11,726 bases of DNA from Deltaproteobacteria bacterium (lineage in GTDB: Bacteria; Myxococcota_A; UBA9160; JAFDET01). Location of the stretch: assembly GCA_019310195.1 (NCBI GenBank), contig JAFDET010000082.1, forward strand, positions 1 to 11,726, given 5' to 3'. This document shows positions 5,168 to 10,862 of this stretch, piece after piece; positions within the stretch are counted from its first letter, which is position 1, and the number at the start of each line of letters is the position of its first letter. The translations under genes were made by a program, and so were the position numbers. The notes beneath the pieces were generated by a model. The model was given only the letters and a program-made list of their open reading frames with translations, had not been told where the DNA came from and did not search any database.

Positions 5168-6373
5168 CTACGCCCGTGTGAGCAGCAGGCAGGAGCCCAG
5201 CGGACCTCCACCCGCGGCCGCAACCGCCACCTGAGGGTTTCCCGAAACCTGGCGCGCCTCGCCCTCGCCACGCAGCTGCACCACGGCCTCGTGCAGAAAG
5301 CCGTAGCCGTGCAGGCGACCGCCCGAGAGCTGACCGCCCTGGGTATTGAGGGGCAGCTCTCCGTCGCGGGCGATGCGCACACCGCCTTCTACGAAGGGCC
5401 CGCTCTCCCCCTTCGCGCAGAATCCCAGCGCTTCCAACCAGGCCAGGGTGAGGAAGCTGAATCCGTCGTAGAGCTCCGCCACGTCCACGTCCGCCGGCTT
5501 CAAGTCCGTGCGCGACCACAGCATGGCGCCGGCGTCCCGCAGCGCCATGGTGGTCAGGTCGTCGAACTGATCCCAGGAGGGGCGGCCGCGCAGCGCCGAG
5601 CCCACGGCCTCGACCCGGATCGGCGGCTTGCGCAGGTCGCCGGCGGACTCGGCCCGCGAGACGATCAGCGCCGTGGCGCCGTCGCAGGGCGCATCGCAGT
5701 CGTACAGGCCGAAGGGCGTAGAGATGATCCGCGCCCCCAGGTAGTCGTCCAGGGACAGCGGCTCGCGGTACACCGCGTTCGGGTTGAGAGCCGCATTGCG
5801 CCGCGCGTTGAGCGCCACCTGACCGAGCTGCTCCCGGGTGGTGCCGTACTCGTGGAAGTGGCGCTGGGCGAAGAGCGCGATCCAGTTGGCCGCCGAGAAG
5901 GCCCCGTACGGAAGCTGCCACTGCATGCTGCCCGAGGCTCGGAACCCGCCTCCGCCCCCAGCCCCAGCACCGGCCGCGGCGGCCACACCGATGGCGCCGG
6001 TCCTGGCCGCGGCCGTGGCCTCCCAGACCGAGCGGAAGCAGAGCACGTGATTGGCCAGGCCACAGGCCACCGCCATGCACGCGTTGATCACCGAGCCGAG
6101 CTGACCCGGCGATTCCATGCCGCCTTCGAACCAGCTCAGCTCCAGGCGCAGTGCATCGTGCACCTCGGGGATGCCTGCCCCGGAGAACCCGGCCGGGCCG
6201 GCGGCGCCGGGATAGGTCGCCAGCCCGTCGATCTGCTCGCGACGCAGTCCCGCATCTTCGATGGCGGCGACGCAGGCGTCCAGGGTCAGCTCCAGGGAGT
6301 CGCGGAAGAGCCGGCGGCCCACCTGGGACTGGCCGATGCCGCTGATGGCAGCGCGCCGTTCCAGGATCTCCAT
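5168..6373 (-). CDS. Thiolase-like protein (SCP-x/lipid-transfer, Ltp2-type)
   Basis: A 401-residue thiolase-superfamily protein of the lipid-transfer/acetyl-CoA acetyltransferase-like group. The N-terminal half opens AAISGIGQSQVGRR and has the INACMAVACG stretch (about 96-105), where C99 sits near the usual thiolase nucleophile position. A Gly/Ala-rich loop follows (about 130-144), then GAFSAANWIALFAQRHFHEYGTTREQL (about 157-183). The C-terminal half carries VAELYDGFSF (298-307), NTQGGQLSGGRLHGYGFLHEA (about 343-363) and a final AAGGGPLGSC. The classical CxG cysteine motif of biosynthetic and degradative thiolases is not evident. Tyrosines in the YDGF and HGYG motifs recall Ltp2-type steroid side-chain aldolases, which work as a complex with a DUF35 protein. 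Exactly such a protein is encoded immediately upstream, sharing one base (TGATG). The start has GGAGG at 6382-6378. It may cleave or condense CoA esters; an aldolase role is inferred. Confidence 0.88.
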   Translation of the reverse strand: MEILERRAAISGIGQSQVGRRLFRDSLELTLDACVAAIEDAGLRREQIDGLATYPGAAGPAGFSGAGIPEVHDALRLELSWFEGGMESPGQLGSVINACMAVACGLANHVLCFRSVWEATAAARTGAIGVAAAAGAGAGGGGGFRASGSMQWQLPYGAFSAANWIALFAQRHFHEYGTTREQLGQVALNARRNAALNPNAVYREPLSLDDYLGARIISTPFGLYDCDAPCDGATALIVSRAESAGDLRKPPIRVEAVGSALRGRPSWDQFDDLTTMALRDAGAMLWSRTDLKPADVDVAELYDGFSFLTLAWLEALGFCAKGESGPFVEGGVRIARDGELPLNTQGGQLSGGRLHGYGFLHEAVVQLRGEGEARQVSGNPQVAVAAAGGGPLGSCLLLTRA

Positions 6374-6786
6374 CAGGCCTCCGCCGGCTCGAAGAGCGGA
6401 ATCCAGACGTCCTCGTGCTCCTCGAAGACGACCCGCACGGGCATCCCGATGCGCACTTCCTCCGGGCTGCAACCCACCAGGTTGGTGGTGAGCCGCACCG
6501 ACGGGTCCTCCTCGATCTCCACGATGGCGATCACGTAGGGCACGTCCTGGCCGGGGATCCAGGCCTGGTGGTTGACCGTGAAGGTGGCTACCCGCGCGCG
6601 TCCGCAGACCGCCTCGGGCGCAAGCTCGGTTCCCAGGCAAGCGGGACAGCGCGGCTGGGGCGGGTGCGCGAACGCGCGACAAGCTCGGCAGCGCAGGAAG
6701 CGCAGCTCGCCTTCGCGGCCTCCCGTCCAGAAGTCCTCGTTCTGGCGGGTGAGCTTCGGGAGCACCCGGAAGGGCCGGTCCGTCAT
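6373..6786 (-). CDS. DUF35 Zn-ribbon/OB-fold protein, partner of the thiolase-like protein
   Basis: A 137-residue protein with the DUF35 layout. An N-terminal helix (about 8-22, including NEDFWTGG) is followed by a rubredoxin-like zinc ribbon with C33-x2-C36 and C47-x2-C50, then an OB-fold domain (about 60-128) with GRARVATFTVNHQ and the GMPVRVVFEEHEDV strand. DUF35 proteins pair with thiolase-like enzymes and form part of the CoA-ester binding channel in Ltp2-type aldolases and some acyl-CoA complexes. The gene ends on the first base of the thiolase-like gene, so the two are translationally coupled and likely made in equal amounts. The start is 12 bases after the dehydrogenase stop and has no strong Shine-Dalgarno, suggesting coupling to that gene too. 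Confidence 0.93.
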   Translation of the reverse strand: MTDRPFRVLPKLTRQNEDFWTGGREGELRFLRCRACRAFAHPPQPRCPACLGTELAPEAVCGRARVATFTVNHQAWIPGQDVPYVIAIVEIEEDPSVRLTTNLVGCSPEEVRIGMPVRVVFEEHEDVWIPLFEPAEA

Positions 6787-6798
6787 GCGCCGTGGAAG

Positions 6799-7860
6799 CT
6801 ATCCGAGACGCGGCGAGGTGTCATTCGCCCCTTCGAGAAGCTCCCGGCAGTAGGGAAGGCAGCGCTCGACGGCGGCTGCCGGGCTGACCGGAGGCTCCCA
6901 GCCCAGGTCTCTTCGGGCCTTGTCGATCCGGTTGTAGTGGGACACGACGATCTTGATCAGCTCCAGACGACTCAGCGGCGGGGCCGGCAGCCCCAGGTAG
7001 ACGTGCAGCAGCTCGCCCAGCCACGCCACGCCGCGCATGGGCCAGACCGGCATCGTCCAGCGCGGGAAGCGGTAGCCGAGCCCTTCGACGAAGGGCCGGA
7101 AGAACTCGAAGTAGTTGATGGGCGCGCCGTCGGTCACGTAGTAGGCCTGCCCGCAGGCGGCCGACTCGGGCACCAGATGCCGGGCGGCGCAGATCTCTCC
7201 GTCCACCAGATTGTCGATGAAGGTGTTGTCGGACAGGGCCGAGCCGTCGCCGATCGTCGCCACGAACACGCCCCGGCGAAGCTGCTCCACCAGACGGGGC
7301 AGCATCAGCGGATCGCCCGGGCCGTAGATGCCGCCGGGACGCACCGCGCAGGTCAGCAGGCCGGTCTTGTCGTTGGCGCCCAGCGCGATCTGCTCGCCGC
7401 GGATCTTGGTCTCGGTGTAGATGTCGCGCGCTCCGTAGGCGTAGGGTGTGCTCTCGTCGCCATCCACCACCGGATCGTCCAGGGTGACGTTGTTGGAGCT
7501 GGTGTGGATCAGCCGCGAGACGCCGGCCTCCGCAGCGGCTCCCACCACGTTCGCCACCCCCCCGACGTTCACGCCGTGCGCGCGCCGCCGGATCTCCGGC
7601 GTGCAGAAGGTCAGGAAGACAAGCTGCGCGGCGGTGTGAAAGACGGTGTCGATACCCTCGCAGGCAGCCAGCACCTCGTCGTAGCGGGTCACGTCGCCCA
7701 CCACGACCTCGGCCCCGGAGGGCCAGGCCGCGTCTTCGCGCACGTCGAACGCCCGCACCGGGTGCCCCCGGCGCATCAGCTCCGCGGCCAGGTGCCGCCC
7801 CAGGTAGCCGGCCCCACCGGTCACCAGACAGCTGCCCAATTCCGCGCCGTCGCCCGTCAT
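6799..7860 (-). CDS. NAD-dependent epimerase/3-beta-hydroxysteroid dehydrogenase-type protein
   Basis: A 353-residue extended short-chain dehydrogenase. The N-terminal Rossmann motif is TGGAGYLG (14-21), with GDV (55-57) in the cofactor-binding region. The catalytic set is S121/S122 with Y148-x3-K152 (YTETK). The family motif RPGGIYGPGD (174-183) and the DNTFIDNLVDG segment (211-221) are typical of 3-beta-HSD, NSDHL and OleD-type enzymes acting on hydroxylated lipids or sterols. The C-terminal part (about 265-310) holds a Trp/Pro-rich and hydrophobic region, possibly membrane-associating, then the usual SHYNRIDKARRDLGWEP motif. The start has GGAG in GGGAGAAAGAC just upstream. It heads the run dehydrogenase, DUF35, thiolase-like, suggesting a shared pathway for oxidising and cleaving a hydroxylated CoA ester or steroid. 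The exact substrate cannot be read from sequence. Confidence 0.9.
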   Translation of the reverse strand: MTGDGAELGSCLVTGGAGYLGRHLAAELMRRGHPVRAFDVREDAAWPSGAEVVVGDVTRYDEVLAACEGIDTVFHTAAQLVFLTFCTPEIRRRAHGVNVGGVANVVGAAAEAGVSRLIHTSSNNVTLDDPVVDGDESTPYAYGARDIYTETKIRGEQIALGANDKTGLLTCAVRPGGIYGPGDPLMLPRLVEQLRRGVFVATIGDGSALSDNTFIDNLVDGEICAARHLVPESAACGQAYYVTDGAPINYFEFFRPFVEGLGYRFPRWTMPVWPMRGVAWLGELLHVYLGLPAPPLSRLELIKIVVSHYNRIDKARRDLGWEPPVSPAAAVERCLPYCRELLEGANDTSPRLG

Positions 7861-7881
7861 GTCTTTCTCCCGGACCCACCG

Positions 7882-7910
7882 GGCAACCGGGGGTGTGCCC
7901 CCCGCTTGCC
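7882..7910. promoter_or_regulatory. Extended inverted repeat in a divergent promoter region
   Basis: GGCAA (7882-7886) and GGGGG (7889-7893) mirror CCCCC (within 7898-7903) and TTGCC (7906-7910) around the centre TGTG. This gives a dyad of about 29 bases in the 65-base gap between the divergent dehydrogenase (start 7860) and VWA-protein (start 7926) genes. Position and symmetry suit an operator serving both genes. It could equally fold as a GC hairpin in the leader of either transcript. Confidence 0.4.
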
Positions 7911-7925
7911 TGGTAGGATCCCGCG

Positions 7926-9221
7926 ATGCGCCGGCTTGCGACCGCCCTCGGTCTCCTCGCAGCAGCGGCCGCCGCCCCTGCGGCAGCCGAGATGCGGATC
8001 GAGGTGGAGCACCCGCCCCCCGGAAGCTCCTTCACCGGCGATCTGCCGGCCTTTGTAGCGGGCTGGGCGGTGCCGCCCGGGCACTCTCACCCCCGACGCG
8101 ATGTCGTAGTGGTGATCGACGTCTCGGCGTCCACCCTTGAGGCGTTCGAGCGGCCCGACGTTCCCGAGCGCCCCGCGGCCGTGCCGGGCGCTCCCCTTCG
8201 CGAAGGCTCCGTGCTGGAGGCGGAGATCGCCGCCACCCGGCGCCTGCTGCGCACCCTGGACCCGCGCTTCACACGCGTGGCCGTGGTGACCTTCTCCGGC
8301 GAGCCACTCGGCCAGAGCCCGGCGCTGCCGCGCTGGACCGAGTCCCTGGACCCGGCCGCCGTCACCTGGGTGGGACTGACCCACGACTGGTCGGCCGTCG
8401 AGCGGGCGCTGGACGCGGTGGCCGAGGCCGGCGCCCACGGACTGACCCACATCGCGGCGGGGGTGGAGCGCGCCACCGCGGAGCTCACCGGCCGCACGGG
8501 AGCCGAGTCCCGGCCGGATCCCGGGGCCCGCCACAGCATCCTGTTCATGACCGACGGCATCCCCACGCTACCGGTTCCCGGCGACACGCGGCGCAACCAG
8601 CTGGAGGTCTTCAAGCAGGTCCGCCGCGCCGCGAAGCACGGCATCGAGATCCACGCCTACGCCGTGGGCCGCGAGGCGCTCCGAGGCCCCTTCACCCTGG
8701 AAACCATGGCCACCGAGACCGGCGGAACCTTCACCGCCGTGCGCGACCCCGCCACGCTGCCGGATCGGCTGCCGGCGGTTCAGCTGGCCGGCCTGGACGG
8801 TGTGCAGGTGCGCAACCTCACCACCGAACGCGACGCGCTCGCGACCCACCTGCGCCCCGACGGCACCTTCGACGCTTTGGTCAAGCTGGCCCCGGGTGCC
8901 AACCGCATCGAGGTCGTGGCCACTGCAACCGACGGGGACAGCGGCCGCCGCGTGCTGGTGATGGAGCGCCGCGACGCGGCCAGCGGCCGTCCGGCCCTGC
9001 CCGAGCATCTGGTGAGCCGCCGCGGCGAGCTGCTGGAGAAGGACCTGGAGGAGCGCCGCGAGGCCCGCCGCCGGCAGCTGGGCGAGGAGATCCGCCGCGG
9101 CCGCGCCGACGACGAAGCGTCCGAAGCCGCCGCGCAGCGGCGGGAGTTGGAGCTGGAGGTGGGGCGGGAGCCAGCGTCGGTGGGAGCCGCGCCGGAGCCT
9201 CCGCCCCCCGCTGCGGACTAA
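7926..9221 (+). CDS. Exported von Willebrand factor A-domain protein
   Basis: A 431-residue protein with an N-terminal signal peptide (MRRLATALGLLAAAAAAPAAA, likely cut after about residue 21; no lipobox). A short beta-type stretch (22-57) precedes a VWA domain from about 58 to 285. The metal-binding MIDAS site is complete: DVSAS (D65, S67, S69), T174 in GLTHI and D210 in FMTDG. Between strands are proline-rich insertions (about 76-92). A beta-rich segment (about 287-346) resembles a small Ig-like or accessory domain. A highly charged Arg/Glu segment (about 364-412) is predicted coiled coil, and a Pro/Ala tail ends the protein. Unlike many bacterial VWA proteins of the BatA/BatB type it has no C-terminal membrane helix, so it is probably periplasmic or secreted. 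The start has AGGA 8 bases upstream. It is divergent from the dehydrogenase, and no ATPase or secretion partner is nearby, so its role is unknown. Confidence 0.88.
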   Translation: MRRLATALGLLAAAAAAPAAAEMRIEVEHPPPGSSFTGDLPAFVAGWAVPPGHSHPRRDVVVVIDVSASTLEAFERPDVPERPAAVPGAPLREGSVLEAEIAATRRLLRTLDPRFTRVAVVTFSGEPLGQSPALPRWTESLDPAAVTWVGLTHDWSAVERALDAVAEAGAHGLTHIAAGVERATAELTGRTGAESRPDPGARHSILFMTDGIPTLPVPGDTRRNQLEVFKQVRRAAKHGIEIHAYAVGREALRGPFTLETMATETGGTFTAVRDPATLPDRLPAVQLAGLDGVQVRNLTTERDALATHLRPDGTFDALVKLAPGANRIEVVATATDGDSGRRVLVMERRDAASGRPALPEHLVSRRGELLEKDLEERREARRRQLGEEIRRGRADDEASEAAAQRRELELEVGREPASVGAAPEPPPPAAD

Positions 9222-9227
9222 GCGGGG
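9206..9227. terminator. Bidirectional hairpin over two overlapping stop codons
   Basis: CCCCGCT (9206-9212) pairs perfectly with AGCGGGG (9221-9227) around an 8-base loop. The loop contains most of the CTAA at 9218-9221, in which the plus-strand TAA of the VWA gene and the minus-strand TAG of the TetR gene overlap. A shared structure at the meeting point of two genes could end both transcripts. No U-run is seen on either side. Confidence 0.45.
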
Positions 9228-9862
9228 CGCCCCGTGACCGTGGTGAACACGATGCGGGCACAGGTCTCCACCAGCTGATCCCGGGTCACGCCGGCCCGCT
9301 CGAAGCTCTGGTGGTAGCTCGACATCCGCTCGAGCATGGCGACCATGGAGGAAGCGGCCGCCCACGGATTGATGCCCGCGCCCACGCGCCCGCCGCGCTT
9401 GAACTCCTCGATGCGCTTCGCCAGGTGCTCGACCACCGGCGACAATGCGTTGAGGCGCACGCTGCGGAAGCTTCGATCACCCTCTTCCGCCTTCAGGTTC
9501 CGCACGCGCAGCGCCGCCCCGTGGCGTTCCCAGTGGTCGACGAAGGCCTCGGTGATGGCGCGGGCGTTGTCGAGCCCCTTGCGGCCGTGCCAGGAGCCGT
9601 CGATCAGCGCGAGGATCTCGGGCACGTCCTCGCCGGCGCGCTCCACCAGGCGCAGGATCGCCTCCTCCACGTCGCGGAAGTACTGGTAGAAGGTGGCCGG
9701 GGAGGTTCCCACCTCGCGTGCGATCTCCACCACGCGCAGCTCGCGCACGCTGCGTCGCTCGAGCAGCTCGGACGTGGCGTCGAGCAGGCGCTGGCGGGTC
9801 TGAAGCGCGCGGGGACCGAGGGTCCGTCCGTTCTGATCCTGGGGCTTGCGCGCGGCGGCCAT
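9218..9862 (-). CDS. TetR/AcrR-family transcriptional regulator
   Basis: A 214-residue TetR-type repressor. The DNA-binding domain lies at about 20-65, with the helix-turn-helix VVEIAREVGTSPATFYQYFRDVEEAIL (about 44-70) showing the signature TFYQYF. The C-terminal helical domain (about 70-210), where such proteins bind small molecules or acyl-CoA ligands, includes the NPWAAASSMVAMLERMSSY region. A basic N-terminal extension (about 1-18) precedes the domain. I chose the ATG at 9862, which is 11 bases after the SDR stop and has GGAG at a good distance. It therefore forms an operon with the SDR gene. The perfect palindrome upstream of that operon (10644-10660) is its best candidate operator, implying self-repression lifted by a ligand. 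Its stop overlaps that of the convergent VWA gene. Confidence 0.93.
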   Translation of the reverse strand: MAAARKPQDQNGRTLGPRALQTRQRLLDATSELLERRSVRELRVVEIAREVGTSPATFYQYFRDVEEAILRLVERAGEDVPEILALIDGSWHGRKGLDNARAITEAFVDHWERHGAALRVRNLKAEEGDRSFRSVRLNALSPVVEHLAKRIEEFKRGGRVGAGINPWAAASSMVAMLERMSSYHQSFERAGVTRDQLVETCARIVFTTVTGRPA

Positions 9863-9873
9863 CCCGGCTCCGC

Positions 9874-10623
9874 TCAGGTGCGCATGATCTGGCCGCCGTC
9901 CACGGCGAGGATCTGCCCCGTGATCCAGCTCGCGTCGTCGGAGAGCAGGAACAGCGCGGCGCCCACCATATCCTCGACCGTCCCCATGCGGGAGAGCGGC
10001 ATGGAGGACACGAGCTGATCCTTGATGAACTCGGGCACGACCTTGCGCGTTGCCTCCGTGTCCGTCGGGCCGGGAGCGATGGCGTTGACCCGGATGCCTC
10101 GCGGCCCCAGCTCCCTGGCCAGGCTCTGGGTGGTGGCGTGGAGCGCCAGCTTGGCGATGCCGTAGTAGCCCGCGCCCATCCAGGCCGCGGTGGACGACTG
10201 GTTGACGATGGCTCCGCCCCCGCGCTCCACCATCGACTTGTACACGGCCCGCGTGACCAGCAAGGCGCCGTCCTGGTTCACCGACATGAAGTTCCGGTAG
10301 TAGTCCATGGGCACGGTGAGCAGGCTGTGCAGCTCCATGCCGCCGTAGATGGCCGCGTTGTTGATCAGGTAGTCGACTCCACCGAAGGCATCCGTGGCGG
10401 CCTTGCCCATGGCCAGGGTCGACTCCTCGTCCGACACGTCCGTCTGCACGAACTCGGCCCGGCCGCCGCTTTCCTGGATCTCGCGCGCCACGCGACCGCC
10501 CTGGTCTGCATTGATCTCGGCCACCACGACAGCGGCGCCCTCGGAGGCCAGGGCCTTGGCGTAGGCCTCGCCAATACCGCCTCCCGCGCCGGTCACCACC
10601 GCCACCTTGTCTTCGAATCGCAT
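9874..10623 (-). CDS. Short-chain dehydrogenase/reductase
   Basis: A 249-residue classical SDR oxidoreductase of normal length. The cofactor motif is TGAGGGIG (11-18). TDV (61-63) and NNAA (88-91) follow in the usual places. The catalytic residues are N115 (SVNQDG), S143 or S144 (NQSST), Y154 and K158 (YYGIAK). The PG motif (AIAPGPTDTE, 181-190) and C-terminal ITGQILAVDGG are typical. E36 at the end of the second strand (VVAEIN) favours NAD over NADP. SDRs of this type oxidise hydroxyl groups on steroids, acyl-CoA derivatives or sugars, and the substrate is not evident. A GGGAGGG ribosome binding site lies just before the ATG. It is the first gene of an operon with the TetR regulator that probably controls it. 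Confidence 0.95.
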   Translation of the reverse strand: MRFEDKVAVVTGAGGGIGEAYAKALASEGAAVVVAEINADQGGRVAREIQESGGRAEFVQTDVSDEESTLAMGKAATDAFGGVDYLINNAAIYGGMELHSLLTVPMDYYRNFMSVNQDGALLVTRAVYKSMVERGGGAIVNQSSTAAWMGAGYYGIAKLALHATTQSLARELGPRGIRVNAIAPGPTDTEATRKVVPEFIKDQLVSSMPLSRMGTVEDMVGAALFLLSDDASWITGQILAVDGGQIMRT

Positions 10624-10643
10624 GAGCCCTCCCGTGCACGAGA

Positions 10644-10660
10644 TCTGACGCTACGTCAGA
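10644..10660. promoter_or_regulatory. Candidate TetR operator, perfect 17-bp palindrome
   Basis: TCTGACG-CTA-CGTCAGA has two perfect 7-base arms around a 3-base centre. It lies 21 bases upstream of the SDR start, immediately downstream of a predicted -10 element and over the expected transcription start. Length, symmetry and position are typical of TetR-family operators. The TetR gene in the same operon is the obvious binder (inferred). Confidence 0.7.
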
Positions 10661-10688
10661 GCCTACGCATCCCGCTGCGCTCCGACAA
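10660..10688 (-). promoter_or_regulatory. Candidate sigma70-type promoter of the SDR-TetR operon
   Basis: Read on the minus strand, TTGTCG (10688-10683) and TAGGCT (10665-10660) are separated by exactly 17 bases. They match the -35 and -10 consensus at 4 and 3 positions respectively. The match is modest. The 17-base spacing and the palindrome starting at the end of the -10 make it the best candidate here. Confidence 0.4.
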
Positions 10689-10740
10689 GCACGGGCCCCT
10701 CAGGATGCCGAGCACGCCCTCGGGGCCACGGCCACCAGGT

Positions 10741-10833
10741 CTGCAAAGAGGGACGTTCCTGCATGACTGCATCGGGCGTCCGTCCTCAGGACTGGCACTC
10801 CGCGCAGTTACGCAGGAACGTCCCTGAATGCAG
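10741..10833. mobile_element. MITE/REP-like palindromic element
   Basis: A 14-base perfect inverted repeat, AGGGACGTTCCTGC (10749-10762) and GCAGGAACGTCCCT (10812-10825), forms the core. It extends outward through a 3-base mismatch to CTGCA (10741-10745) and TGCAG (10829-10833). It extends inward through a short partly paired stretch to ACTGC (10766-10770) and GCAGT (10804-10808). A small tip hairpin, GTCC-TCA-GGAC (10782-10792), completes a long cruciform-capable structure. The hexamer CAGGTC occurs on both flanks (10736-10741 and 10831-10836) and could be a target duplication, though it overlaps the arm ends. There is no coding capacity, so it would be a non-autonomous element moved by a transposase elsewhere. 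It could also be a structured regulatory RNA. Confidence 0.55.
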
Positions 10834-10862
10834 GTCCAACGAGCCGGCGGCGGCGCGGCCTG

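Noticed and set aside
5931..5985. A repeat or slippage artefact in the Gly/Ala-rich part of the thiolase-like gene
   Set aside because: The frame stays intact and family motifs continue on both sides, so it is treated as a flexible loop rather than a frameshift.
6415..8058. A plus-strand open frame of about 547 codons opposite the DUF35 and dehydrogenase genes
   Set aside because: It crosses two well-supported minus-strand genes and is rich in His, Gly, Val and Arg with no motif, as expected for a shadow frame.
10741..10833. An integron attC site or CRISPR repeat as explanation of the palindrome
   Set aside because: There is no attC core consensus, no integrase and no repeated spacer structure; only one copy is present.
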